From Telmatospirillum sp. (GTDB lineage Bacteria; Pseudomonadota; Alphaproteobacteria; CACIAM-22H2), in NCBI GenBank assembly GCA_020248985.1, contig JADCGL010000005.1:1-64000 (forward strand): 64,000 nucleotides of DNA. The letters run 5' to 3'. Numbering within the stretch: position 1 is the first letter of the stretch; each line of letters begins with the position of its first letter. A program made the translations under genes and the position numbers. The notes beneath the pieces were generated by a model. The model did no database searches. It saw only the letters and a list, made by a program, of their open reading frames with translations, and had not been told where the DNA came from. Shown piece by piece: positions 26,272 to 36,786 of this stretch.

Positions 26272-28140
26272 ATGGCTTTTCCGCCCGCCTTCCTCGAAGA
26301 GCTGCGCGCTCGGCTGACGCTGTCGTCGGTGGTCGGGCGACGGGTGAAGCTTGCCAAGGCGGGGCGCGAGTACAAAGCCTGCTGCCCGTTCCACAACGAG
26401 AAGTCCCCAAGCTTCTACGTCAACGACGACAAGAACTTCTTCCATTGCTTCGGCTGTGGGGCGCATGGCGACGTGATCGGCTTCACGATGCGCATCGACC
26501 ATCTGGCTTTTCCCGAGGCGGTCGAGAAGCTTGCGGGCGAAGCCGGGCTCGACGTGCCGCGCCTCACGCCCCAGGAACGCCAGCAGGCCGAACGCGCCAA
26601 GACCCTCGGCGATGCGGTCGAAGCGGCGTGCCTGTGGTTCCAGGAGCGGCTGTTCGCCCCTGAGGGCAAAGCGGCTCTTGCCTATCTGCGCGGCCGCGGC
26701 CTCACCGACGACACGATCGAACGTTTTCGCCTCGGCTTCGCTCCCGACGGGCGCGGCAATCTGCAGGCTGCCCTCAAAGCCAAAGGTTTCGAGCCGGCCC
26801 AATTGTCCGAAGCGGGCCTCACCGGCACGCCGGACGACGGCCGTGCCCCCTTCGACTTTTTCCGCAACCGGGTGATGTTCCCGATCACGGATCGGCGCGG
26901 GCGCGTGATCGCCTTCGGCGGCCGCGTGATGGACGATTCGAAGCCGAAATACCTCAACAGCCGCGACACGCCGCTGTTCCACAAACGCGACAATCTCTAC
27001 GCGCTCGACAAAGCCCGCCTCGCGATCGGCGCCAAGAAGGCCCAGGCCGTCGTCGCCGAGGGCTATATGGACGTGATCGCCCTGCATCAGGCGGGTTTTG
27101 CCGGGGCCGTTGCCCCATTGGGGACGGCGCTGACCGAAGGCCAGCTGGCGGCCCTGTGGAAAATCGACCCCGAGCCCACTGTCTGCCTCGACGGCGATGC
27201 CGCCGGCCAGCGGGCGGCGCTGAAGGCGGCCGACATTGCCTTGCCGCTGCTCAAGCCCGGCTTTTCGCTGCGCTTTGCGACCCTGCCGGCGGGCGAAGAC
27301 CCCGACTCTCTGGTGCGCCAAGCCGGGGTCGAGGCGTTTGCGGCGCTGTTGGCCCGCTCGCTCGGCATTGCCGACGTGATTTTCCAGGCCGAAATCGCCG
27401 GCAAGTCCGTCACAGGGCCGGACCAGCGGGCCGCACTCGAGGGCGCATTGCGCGAGCGGCTGGCCAAAATCGCCGACCCCACGGTCAAACGCGCCTACGA
27501 AAGCGAGTGGATTTACAAGCGCTTGCGCAATCTGGGCCGGGCGCCGGCAACGCCGTTCAACCGCGACAAGAATTGGCGCCGCAACCAGCAAGGCTCGGGC
27601 CCGGTTTTGAGCACCAGCGGCCTGCGCGCCACGGGCGATGTCGGCCTCCTGCTGCGCCGCCAGGCCCAGGTGCTGCTGGCGACCGTTCTCAACCATCCCG
27701 AGTTGCTGGTCGAAGAGGCCGAAACCCTGGCCCAGATCGAACTTGGCGACCGCGCCCTCGACCGGATTCGCACCGCTCTGCTCGATTACGCGCATACCGC
27801 CCATGCGGGGGCGGAAGCACGCGAGACTCCGCTTGACACAAGCGCTCTGATTGACCACTTATCCGGTCAGGGAATGGCTGACGAGGCTTCGCGGCTGACG
27901 CAACCAACCCTCTACGAACACGGGGCTTTTGCCGATCCGGCCGCTTCTGCGCAAGCGGCCCGGGCTGGCTTCTGCCACGTGTTGGCGCTGTTTTCGCGCC
28001 GCCGGATGGAAGAAGAGCTGCGCTTGAGCCAGCGCGCTTTGGCCGCCAACCCGTCGGACGCGACGCTCGCCAAGGTCGAGGGCCAAGCCGCCCACCTGCG
28101 CGCCCAGGTGGCCGAATTGACCCCCGACGACGACCGTTAG
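26272..28140 (+). CDS. dnaG: DNA primase
   Basis: Makes RNA primers for replication and works with DnaB at the fork. An N-terminal CHC2 zinc ribbon uses C38, H41, C59 and C62 (CCPFH...FHCFGCG). The TOPRIM catalytic core follows, with the metal glutamate in VVAEGYMDV (about residues 261-269) and the aspartate pair in CLDGDAAGQ (about 304-312). A helical C-terminal DnaB-binding part completes the 622 residues. Middle gene of the macromolecular synthesis cluster. Confidence 0.96.
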   Translation: MAFPPAFLEELRARLTLSSVVGRRVKLAKAGREYKACCPFHNEKSPSFYVNDDKNFFHCFGCGAHGDVIGFTMRIDHLAFPEAVEKLAGEAGLDVPRLTPQERQQAERAKTLGDAVEAACLWFQERLFAPEGKAALAYLRGRGLTDDTIERFRLGFAPDGRGNLQAALKAKGFEPAQLSEAGLTGTPDDGRAPFDFFRNRVMFPITDRRGRVIAFGGRVMDDSKPKYLNSRDTPLFHKRDNLYALDKARLAIGAKKAQAVVAEGYMDVIALHQAGFAGAVAPLGTALTEGQLAALWKIDPEPTVCLDGDAAGQRAALKAADIALPLLKPGFSLRFATLPAGEDPDSLVRQAGVEAFAALLARSLGIADVIFQAEIAGKSVTGPDQRAALEGALRERLAKIADPTVKRAYESEWIYKRLRNLGRAPATPFNRDKNWRRNQQGSGPVLSTSGLRATGDVGLLLRRQAQVLLATVLNHPELLVEEAETLAQIELGDRALDRIRTALLDYAHTAHAGAEARETPLDTSALIDHLSGQGMADEASRLTQPTLYEHGAFADPAASAQAARAGFCHVLALFSRRRMEEELRLSQRALAANPSDATLAKVEGQAAHLRAQVAELTPDDDR

Positions 28141-28218
28141 GGCGGGCTGATCCGCCCGGCGAATAGTCGGCCGATTTTAGTTGGTATTCGTCCGCCGTTT
28201 TCCTCGCGAGGCCATTCG

Positions 28219-30270
<2,052 letters not shown>

Positions 30271-30277
30271 GCCGGCA

Positions 30278-30302
30278 AGCGGCCGGGCTTCGCCCGGCCG
30301 CT
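30278..30302 (+). terminator. Hairpin after rpoD
   Basis: AGCGGCCGGG and CCCGGCCGCT pair over 10 bp around a CTTCG loop, 8 bases after the rpoD stop. It is followed by GCGCTTTGCG rather than a pure T-run, so it is a weak intrinsic or Rho-assisted terminator. Confidence 0.6.
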
Positions 30303-30310
30303 GCGCTTTG

Positions 30311-30372
30311 CGCGACATGGACGCGACATCCGCGCGACGCCCACGCGACATAGGCGCGACATAGACGCAACC
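30311..30372. repeat. 11-bp tandem repeat, 5.6 copies
   Basis: Five consecutive 11-base units beginning CGCGAC (CGCGACATGGA, CGCGACATCCG, CGCGACGCCCA, CGCGACATAGG, CGCGACATAGA) and a partial CGCAACC follow the rpoD terminator. Units keep exact length while the last 3-5 bases vary. The region up to the tRNA (30373-30666) holds no gene; it becomes AT-rich at about 30520-30590. Confidence 0.85.
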
Positions 30373-30666
30373 TTTTTTGCGCCAAGTCTTTGATTCGGAA
30401 CGATCCGTCGCGCGGAATCGCCCTTAAAATTCCGGACCGCCTGCGCGACGCAAAAGCCGCCTCTGGCCCGCATCCGCCCGATCCCTTTTCACAATGTCAA
30501 ACAGCACCCCGAAGCGACCTTCAGATGTAAATTAGCCTAACAAAGATGGAGTATTCTGTAAAGAACAAAAGAAAAACAAATTCAATTGCAGTGCGTCAAT
30601 CCCATTTGGCGCTGCGCGCTTGGCGCCGCAACTTGGCTCAGTTAGAACTTGGCATCCGTATCGAGG

Positions 30667-30739
30667 GGGCCCGTAGTTCAGCGGTTAGAACCCGCCGCTC
30701 ATAACGGTGTTGTCGCAGGTTCGAATCCTGCCGGGCCCA
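30667..30739 (+). tRNA. tRNA-Ile with CAU anticodon (tRNA-Ile2)
   Basis: A full cloverleaf is seen: acceptor GGGCCCG/CGGGCCC, D-stem GTTC/GAAC, anticodon stem CGCCG/CGGTG with loop CTCATAA (CAU at 30700-30702), a 5-base variable loop TTGTC, and T-stem GCAGG/CCTGC with loop TTCGAAT. The CCA end is not encoded. CAU could be Met or Ile2. The D-loop AGCGGTTAGA and variable-loop context TTGTCGC resemble E. coli ileX, so Ile2 (modified to lysidine by TilS, reading AUA) is preferred. Confidence 0.9.
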
Positions 30740-30785
30740 CCGGTGCCGAATTGGCGGCGCTTGCCGCGCGGCCGATTGTCGGGTT

Positions 30786-31154
30786 TCAGTTGCCGCCCGG
30801 CCCCGCTTCCATAAACGCGTCGAGCACGAGGGCGGCAAGGCCGGCCTCGGGGCCGCTCGGATTGCGCAGCGTCCAGGTGCCGGCCGCGAATTTCGGCGTG
30901 CGCCGCACGATGCGCGCCGTTCCTTTGACGCCGATGCGGCCCATGGCCGCGACGATCGCCAGATCGAAATCGAACGCCGTTCCGTCGGGCGGCAGTTCGT
31001 CGGACCCGCCGGCGGGGGCGGCGGATATGCGGAAGCCGGTGCGGCTCCAATCGAGGCAGGCATGCGCGCCGGCCCCTTGGATGCCGGCCGGCACCAGGCT
31101 GCCGCTCGCCACTTCGTAGCGCGGCTCGCGCCGCCGGTCGGTCGCTTCGGTCAT
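30786..31154 (-). CDS. PilZ-domain protein
   Basis: A 122-residue single-domain protein. The start MTEATDRRREPRYEV provides the RxxxR c-di-GMP-binding motif (RRREPR), and LDWSRTGFRI matches the (D/N)xSxxG motif. PilZ proteins bind cyclic di-GMP and adjust motility, exopolysaccharide or other outputs through protein contacts. Its ATG overlaps the stop of the upstream 330-residue gene (ATGA), so the two are translationally coupled. MDAKRMTEA, 15 bases earlier, is an alternative start. Confidence 0.82.
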   Translation of the reverse strand: MTEATDRRREPRYEVASGSLVPAGIQGAGAHACLDWSRTGFRISAAPAGGSDELPPDGTAFDFDLAIVAAMGRIGVKGTARIVRRTPKFAAGTWTLRNPSGPEAGLAALVLDAFMEAGPGGN

Positions 31155-32143
31155 GCGTTTCGCGTCCATTCCTGGTTGATCGGGTAGGTGCGCGCAAGAA
31201 AGCGGTAGATGTGCACGACCGCGCGTTCGGCGCGCGAACAGCGGGTCACCGGCAGGTCGCGCCACAATTCCAGCATCACGTCCCATTTGACGAACTCGGC
31301 GCGCAATTCGTCGCGCGCCTTGCGGATGAAGGCGATGGCGGTCGGCAGGTTGGGCATCACGTTGGCGGTTTCGCCGGTCTGGCCGTCGAGATCGTCGAAG
31401 CGGGCGGCAAAACGCTGCAGCGGCGGCGCCATGAGTTTCAGCACGCGGTCGATCTCTTCGGTGGTCGCGCGGTCGCCGCGGTACTGGCGGTAGAGCTCGC
31501 GCAGCTTGGCGCGCACGCGCTCGATCTCGGCGAGCCGCTCGCGCAGCGCCTCGATATAGGCAAGCTCCTTGGCGAGCGTCGCAACGCGGCCGAGCACTTC
31601 GCCCTTGCGGGCGGCGGGCAGGCCCATATGTTCGGCCAATCTGGCGAAAGCGTCGCGCAGGCGCGCTTTGGTCTGCGGGTCTTCGGCAAGTTGAGCGAGG
31701 GCGGCGGGCTCGAGCGCCCCGCCGCGCCCGTCGCCCATCCAGGCCAGCAGCGAAGCGCTGATGCGCCCCTCGGAGACCAGCATATGGTGCGGCTCGATGC
31801 GCCACGACGCGGCCCCGTCGAGGATCTCGGAGGGGATCGCGTCGCCGGGCGCGATGCGCGGCACGTATGCGAGCGCGCGGCGCACGAGTTCGAGCATCTG
31901 CGCATCGGCCGAGTCGGCGGCAATTCCGAATCCGCTGCCGATCGAATCGAGATCGATATGCGCCATGACGTCGCCGAGATGGACGGCAAGGCACGGCGTG
32001 CCGGTGGTCGCGTCGATCTCGAACACCGCCCCTTTGGACGCGAACAGCCGATGTTCGAAGACAAACTTCGTCGGCGCGTCGGGGCTGCGCAGGAGCGCCG
32101 TCAAATCGGGGCGCGGATTGTTTTGCCGGGCGTTTTTGGTCAT
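31151..32143 (-). CDS. Conserved hypothetical coiled-coil protein coupled to PilZ gene
   Basis: A 330-residue soluble protein I do not recognise by family. The first 130 residues are mixed alpha/beta. Residues about 150-250 are strongly helical and charged (LAYIEALRERLAEIERVRAK, then LRELYRQYRGDRATTEEID), probably a coiled coil. The last 60 include LPTAIAFIRKARDELRAEF and a Trp-rich KWDVMLELWRDL. It shares a 4-base overlap with the PilZ gene, so it may be the effector or target of c-di-GMP sensing. It diverges from the gluconolactonase gene. Confidence 0.75.
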   Translation of the reverse strand: MTKNARQNNPRPDLTALLRSPDAPTKFVFEHRLFASKGAVFEIDATTGTPCLAVHLGDVMAHIDLDSIGSGFGIAADSADAQMLELVRRALAYVPRIAPGDAIPSEILDGAASWRIEPHHMLVSEGRISASLLAWMGDGRGGALEPAALAQLAEDPQTKARLRDAFARLAEHMGLPAARKGEVLGRVATLAKELAYIEALRERLAEIERVRAKLRELYRQYRGDRATTEEIDRVLKLMAPPLQRFAARFDDLDGQTGETANVMPNLPTAIAFIRKARDELRAEFVKWDVMLELWRDLPVTRCSRAERAVVHIYRFLARTYPINQEWTRNA

Positions 32144-32263
32144 GGCGCCGCTATGAAAGCGGCAGAATGCTTAAGAAACCCTCAAGATGCCGTGTGTGCA
32201 TTGCAAAACCGGGGCGCGCATGGCCAAAATGGCAAAAATCCAGAATCGAAGCGGAGAAACGCC

Positions 32264-33190
32264 ATGTGGCAGCAGAGCGAAACCTATCCCGACCCGCGCG
32301 TGGAAGCGCTCGATCCGCGCTTTGCCAAGCTCGTGCATTTCCACGCGGCGGTCGAGCGCGTGGCGACCGGCATGCGCTGGTCCGAAGGGCCCGTCTGGTT
32401 CGGCGACCAGAATTGCGTGGTCTGGAGCGACATTCCGAACAACCGCATGATGCGCTTCGATGCCGGCACCAATGCCGTGTCGGTGTTCCGCGCCCCTGCC
32501 AACAATTCCAACGGCAACACGCGCGACCGCGAGGGCAGGCTCGTGACCTGCGAGCACCGCACGCGCCGCGTGACGCGCACCGAATACGACGGCAGCGTCA
32601 CCGTGCTGGTCGACCGGTTCGCGGGCAAGCGCCTCAATTCGCCGAACGACGTCGTGGTCAAGTCCGACGGCTCGGTGTGGTTCAGCGATCCCGTGTTCGG
32701 CATCCTCGGCGACTACGAGGGCGAACCTGCGGCAAGCGAAACGCCGATGGCCTTCTACCGCTTCGATCCCAAGACCGGGCAAGCCACGATCGTGGCCGAC
32801 GGCATCGACGGGCCGAACGGCCTGTGTTTTTCGCCCGACGAGAAGAAGCTCTACGTCGTCGAATCGGCGTCGCGGCCGCGCAATCTCTATGTCTACGACG
32901 TCGTGGCCGACGGCACGAAGCTCGCCAACAAGCGCCCCTTCGGCACGTGCGGCGACGGCACGCCCGACGGGATTCGCTGCGACGCGCACGGCAATGTGTG
33001 GGCGGGCTGGGGCATGGTGCCGGGCTTGAACGGCGTGCGCGTGTTCGCCCCCGACGGCACGGTGCTGGGCCAAATCCATCTGCCCGAGCGCTGCGCCAAT
33101 CTGTGCTTCGGCGGGGCCGCCAAGAACCGCCTGTTCATGGCGGCGAGCCAGTCGCTCTACGCGCTTTACGTCAACGTGCGCGGGGCCTGA
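32264..33190 (+). CDS. SMP-30/gluconolactonase family protein
   Basis: A 308-residue six-bladed beta-propeller lactonase. The metal-binding glutamate is E41 in RWSEGPVWF; the asparagine and aspartate ligands lie in LNSPNDVVV, GIDGPNGLCF and DGIRCDAHGN. Such enzymes hydrolyse gluconolactone or other sugar lactones in sugar acid pathways. No signal peptide is seen, so it is cytoplasmic. The Shine-Dalgarno GCGGAGAAA precedes the ATG at 32264; earlier in-frame starts run into the divergent gene. Its end overlaps the opposing membrane protein gene by 25 bases. Confidence 0.9.
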   Translation: MWQQSETYPDPRVEALDPRFAKLVHFHAAVERVATGMRWSEGPVWFGDQNCVVWSDIPNNRMMRFDAGTNAVSVFRAPANNSNGNTRDREGRLVTCEHRTRRVTRTEYDGSVTVLVDRFAGKRLNSPNDVVVKSDGSVWFSDPVFGILGDYEGEPAASETPMAFYRFDPKTGQATIVADGIDGPNGLCFSPDEKKLYVVESASRPRNLYVYDVVADGTKLANKRPFGTCGDGTPDGIRCDAHGNVWAGWGMVPGLNGVRVFAPDGTVLGQIHLPERCANLCFGGAAKNRLFMAASQSLYALYVNVRGA

Positions 33191-33558
33191 AGCAGCCAGG
33201 CAAGCAGCGTGAGGCACCAGAACAGCGTGGCGAGCGCGGCGGCATAAAGGGAAAATTCGCGGAACGAGTCGTAGAGCGCGTTGGTGACGACGCGGTGCAC
33301 GTGCGAATCCGGCACGTCGAGGCGGCGCTGGAGCATCCCCCAAACTTCGGTCGTTTTGTGCGAGCGGCCGCGCACGCGCTCGGCCTTCAGCACCAAAATG
33401 GCCGTCGCCAGCGTGCAGCCGATGGCCGCCAGTTTGAAGGCCATCACGGGCCAGGCGATCAGGCTGAAACTGATCATCGTCACCGCAAGTGCGCCGAAGC
33501 CGCACCCGCGCGCGACAGAAATCCACGCCAAGGCGCGGACACGCTCCAATTCATCCAT
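33166..33558 (-). CDS. Small conserved membrane protein of unknown function
   Basis: A 130-residue protein with hydrophobic segments at about 18-36 and 38-57 and a longer one at about 100-125, so two to three transmembrane helices. A polar middle part SHKTTEVWGMLQRRLDVPDSHVH probably faces the cytoplasm. This resembles uncharacterised alphaproteobacterial membrane proteins. No function can be assigned. It converges on and overlaps the gluconolactonase gene. Confidence 0.7.
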   Translation of the reverse strand: MDELERVRALAWISVARGCGFGALAVTMISFSLIAWPVMAFKLAAIGCTLATAILVLKAERVRGRSHKTTEVWGMLQRRLDVPDSHVHRVVTNALYDSFREFSLYAAALATLFWCLTLLAWLLQAPRTLT

Positions 33559-33647
33559 GAAAGAGCCCCCCGACCCCTCCGCCTCCGGCTCGGACGATCC
33601 CCAGCCGGATACCGTGCAACGAGCCTAGGCCAGTCGGCGGGATTTGG

Positions 33648-33962
33648 CTAGAGGCCGAGCAGGCGCAGCACGGCGGGGGTCGAAACGAACAGACAGCCCG
33701 CGATCCAGACCTGCATGGCGCGTTCGGTGACGGCTGTCTGCCGGGTGAGGCCTTCGTAGATTGCGGCGGCCACGCCGCCGGCCAAGAGCGTGCCCATGCC
33801 GAGCATGAAGGAGGCGCTGTAGAACACCGTCTCGCGCGTCAGCGGCACGATCTCGGGCAGGAAAAACGGCACGAAAAACGCGATCCAAGGCAGCCACGGC
33901 GACAAGGTGCCGTTGGCAAGGCTGATGGCGAGGGCGATCGCGAACAGGCTGCGCGGTTCCAT
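33648..33962 (-). CDS. Small membrane protein (three helices)
   Basis: A 104-residue protein starting MEPRSLFAIALAISLANG. Hydrophobic segments at about 5-20, 25-42, 50-70 and 82-100 predict three to four helices. It is 3 bases downstream of another small membrane protein gene, so the pair is likely expressed together, possibly as a complex. I recognise no family. It might be an accessory of the symporter operon just upstream, but a terminator lies between them. Confidence 0.65.
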   Translation of the reverse strand: MEPRSLFAIALAISLANGTLSPWLPWIAFFVPFFLPEIVPLTRETVFYSASFMLGMGTLLAGGVAAAIYEGLTRQTAVTERAMQVWIAGCLFVSTPAVLRLLGL

Positions 33963-33965
33963 GGC

Positions 33966-34292
33966 CTAGCTCCCGCCCGCGCCGGAAAGGGTGGGGGCAA
34001 GGCCGAGCTTGAACAGCACGAACGAACCCACGAGCCGCACGAGGCCGAGCCAGAAAAACGCGATCAGCGGGATCCAAAGCGGGCGCACGTAGAGCGGGGT
34101 CACGTAGCGCATGGCGGCCACGACCCAGTCGGTCAGCAGGCGGAACCAGCGCCAGATGTAGTTGGGCGAGTCCATCGGCAGGATGGCGCCCAGAAGGAAA
34201 CGGCCGATGCAGGTCCATTGCACGACTGCGATGCCGTACACGAACAGAAAGAAGACCGGATAGTCGAAGACGAAGTTGGGGGTACCCGTCAT
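33966..34292 (-). CDS. Small membrane protein, possibly YggT-like
   Basis: A 108-residue protein with hydrophobic segments at about 8-30 and 75-95. The middle part has RFLLGAILPMDSPNYIWRWF and VTPLYVRPLWIPL, resembling the YggT pattern (two helices with a Pro-rich amphipathic stretch). YggT proteins have been tied to osmotic stress and cell division, without a known mechanism. The ATG at 34292 is chosen over an upstream TTG. It pairs with the next small membrane gene. Confidence 0.62.
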   Translation of the reverse strand: MTGTPNFVFDYPVFFLFVYGIAVVQWTCIGRFLLGAILPMDSPNYIWRWFRLLTDWVVAAMRYVTPLYVRPLWIPLIAFFWLGLVRLVGSFVLFKLGLAPTLSGAGGS

Positions 34293-34324
34293 GGGCAATG
34301 CCTCTACCCGATTTCGCGGATTTC

Positions 34325-34359
34325 CGAAAGAGAAAGGGCGGGATCTTGCGATCCCGCCC
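34325..34359 (-). terminator. Rho-independent terminator of the symporter operon
   Basis: GGGCGGGATC/GATCCCGCCC forms a perfect 10-bp stem with a 4-base loop. On the minus strand it is followed by TTTCTCTTTCG. It lies about 35 bases after the symporter stop. Confidence 0.85.
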
Positions 34360-34395
34360 CTCCGGTCTTTGCCGTGTCCGGCAAAGCGACGACGC

Positions 34396-36246
34396 TTAGT
34401 GCGACGGCGCTTCGCCTTCCGCGAGCTTCACCGCACCCGTGGGGATGCGGATCGAGTCGATGAAGTCCTGCATTTCCTGCGGCGGCGGGGTCGTCAGCTT
34501 CGAGACGACGATCGTCACGAGGAAGGCCACCGGGATGCCGAAGATGCCGACCGAGATCGAGTTCAGCCCGAACGGCCACGCCACCTGGCGGCCGCGCGCG
34601 GCCACGAGGTTGGTGCTGTCGCCGAGCAGAGCCTTGAGCCAAGGCCCGTAGAACTCCGAGCTCACCAGCAGGAACATGCAGGTCACGAAACCCGCAATCA
34701 TGCCTGCCAGCACACCCGGCTTGTTCGTGCCCTTCCACCACACGCCGAGGACCAGACCTGCGAACAGGCCCGACGCGGCGATGGAGAAGGCCCAGGCGAC
34801 CAGGAACAGGATGTCCGCACCGAGCTGGCCCGCAACCCAAGCGCCCAGCAGGGCGAGGATCACCAGCAGCACGCGCGAGATCATCATGCGCTTGGCCGTT
34901 TCGGCCTTCGGGTCGATGATCTTGTAGTACACGTCGTGCGACATGGCGTTCGACATGGCCAGCAGCAGGCCGTCGGCGGTCGACAGGGCGGCCGCAAGGC
35001 CGCCTGCGGCCACCAAGCCCGCGATCACGTAGGGCAGGCCGGCGATTTCCGGCGTTGCCAACACGATCGCGTCCTGCTGGATGCGGAACTCGGCGAGCTG
35101 GACGATGCCGTCGTTGTTGGCATCGCGCAGGGTCACGAGACCGATCTTCGTCCATTCCGCCACCCAGGCCGGCAGCGACGCGATCGGCTGGCCGATCACG
35201 TTCTGGTAGACCTCGAGCTTCGCGAACACCGCGTAGGCCGGCGCCGTGAAGTACAGCAGGTAGATGAAGAAGATCGACCAGCCGACCGACGAGCGGGCTT
35301 CACGCACGGTGGGCGTGGTGAAGTAGCGCATCAGGATGTGCGGCAACGACGCCGTCCCGACCATCAAGCAGAAGGCCAGGGCGAAGAAGTTGACCATGCG
35401 CATGAACTCGTATTCGCCGCGCGCGTTCGAGAACGGGTTGGCGTGCGCGTTCAAGATGCCGAGGCTCTTTTCGAGGGCCGCGACCTTCTCGATGGCTTGG
35501 CCGTACATCAGCTGCGGGATCGGAACGCCCGTGACTTCGGCCGACAGGATCGTGACCGGAATCAGGTACGCGACGATCAGGATGATGTACTGGGCGACCT
35601 GGGTCCAGGTCACCGCCTTCATGCCGCCCATCATCGAGCACACCAGGATGCCGACGAGGCCCGCATAGACCGCGATCTCGAAGGACAGACCCAGGAAGCG
35701 CGAGGCGATGATGCCCACGCCCACGAGCTGGGCCACCATGTACACGAACGACGCCGTGACGAGCACGATGACGGCCAACAGGCGTGCGGCATTGCCGCCG
35801 TAGCGGGCCCCGAAGAAGTCGGGAACCGTGTACTGCCCGAACTTGCGCAGGTACGGCGCCATCAGCACGGCCACCAGCACGTAGCCGCCGGTCCAGCCGA
35901 TGATGAAGGCGTGGCTGTCGTAGCCGCCCAGATAGAGCGAGCCCGCCATGCCGATGAACGAGGCTGCCGACATCCAGTCGGACGCCGTCGCCATGCCGTT
36001 GTAGAAGGCCGGAACCGACCGGCCGGCGACGTAGTACTCGGTGAGCTGTCCCGTGCGCGACAGGAAGCCGATGACCGCATAGACGGTCAGCGTGCCGGCG
36101 ACGTACATGTAGCCGAGATAGACGTTCGGCACGCCCGCATATTCGAGAATGCCGATCAAGACGGTGAAGGCCACGAAGCAACCGGTGTAGATCGCGTAGA
36201 CCCGCCCCAGGTTGTTGAGGAACCCACCTTCCATTTTCATAACCAT
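34396..36246 (-). CDS. Sodium:solute symporter, acetate permease-like (VC_2705 type)
   Basis: A 616-residue SSS-family transporter with about 13-14 transmembrane helices. The core signatures are LTEYYVAGRSVPAFYNGMA and ATASDWMSAASFIGMAG in the first third and GGLAAALSTADGLLLAMSNA near 415-435, which carries the Na+ site. Together with the DUF4212 small subunit it matches the two-subunit class that takes up acetate or other short carboxylates. An EF-hand-like loop (D375-E386) sits in an extramembrane segment. The small-subunit gene ends 13 bases upstream, and a terminator follows. Confidence 0.92.
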   Translation of the reverse strand: MVMKMEGGFLNNLGRVYAIYTGCFVAFTVLIGILEYAGVPNVYLGYMYVAGTLTVYAVIGFLSRTGQLTEYYVAGRSVPAFYNGMATASDWMSAASFIGMAGSLYLGGYDSHAFIIGWTGGYVLVAVLMAPYLRKFGQYTVPDFFGARYGGNAARLLAVIVLVTASFVYMVAQLVGVGIIASRFLGLSFEIAVYAGLVGILVCSMMGGMKAVTWTQVAQYIILIVAYLIPVTILSAEVTGVPIPQLMYGQAIEKVAALEKSLGILNAHANPFSNARGEYEFMRMVNFFALAFCLMVGTASLPHILMRYFTTPTVREARSSVGWSIFFIYLLYFTAPAYAVFAKLEVYQNVIGQPIASLPAWVAEWTKIGLVTLRDANNDGIVQLAEFRIQQDAIVLATPEIAGLPYVIAGLVAAGGLAAALSTADGLLLAMSNAMSHDVYYKIIDPKAETAKRMMISRVLLVILALLGAWVAGQLGADILFLVAWAFSIAASGLFAGLVLGVWWKGTNKPGVLAGMIAGFVTCMFLLVSSEFYGPWLKALLGDSTNLVAARGRQVAWPFGLNSISVGIFGIPVAFLVTIVVSKLTTPPPQEMQDFIDSIRIPTGAVKLAEGEAPSH

Positions 36247-36259
36247 GGCTGTGCGCTCC

Positions 36260-36529
36260 TTATTCTTCTTCGACGCCGAATTCGCGATCGATGGCGTTCT
36301 GGGCCGACGAGCTCCAGAAGCACAGAATCACGTAGCCGGTGATAGAACCTTGGGCGACGAACCAGAACCCGAGCGGGAAGCCCAGGATCGTGATCGCGTT
36401 CAGTTCGCGGGCGAAGATGTGGACGACGAAACTCAGGAAGAACCAGATGGCCATCGCGGTCCACATCAGCGTGGACGTCTTGGCCCAATGGGCCTTGGCC
36501 TCTTCCAGAGAAAGCTGCTTTGCAGCCAT
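36260..36529 (-). CDS. DUF4212 small subunit of the sodium:solute symporter
   Basis: An 89-residue membrane protein with two helices (about 20-42 and 48-72) and the family pattern AHWAKTSTLM, FLSFVVHIFARELN, LGFPLGFWFVAQGS. DUF4212 proteins are always found next to VC_2705-type symporters and are thought to be an auxiliary subunit. The start MAAKQLSLEEA at 36529 is preferred; longer frames extend into the divergent intergenic DNA. The gap 36530-36786 to the divergent gene holds no other gene. Confidence 0.9.
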   Translation of the reverse strand: MAAKQLSLEEAKAHWAKTSTLMWTAMAIWFFLSFVVHIFARELNAITILGFPLGFWFVAQGSITGYVILCFWSSSAQNAIDREFGVEEE

Positions 36530-36786
36530 GGGGGGACCTCTCTGTTTGGTTGACGTGCCGTACGTCGGCACCCGGTTTTTTGCCGCAACCTTATGCGCAC
36601 CGATGCCCCTTGATCGACGGGGTGCGCACGAATTGCGGACGTGGTTGCGGCTTTGGTTTTGGAGCGAAGAGGGTGGGGGGCATCCTCCGGACAGGGGCTT
36701 GCATTTGGAGTCTTGTTCTACAAGCTGTATGGCGTGTATCACGGACGCGGAAATCTCTGCAAGTATCTTAAGCATTGGATTTGCTC

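Noticed and set aside
28140-28157. Terminator between dnaG and rpoD (GGGCGG/CCGCCC hairpin)
   Set aside because: Short 6-bp stem with no T-tract; dnaG and rpoD are normally co-transcribed.
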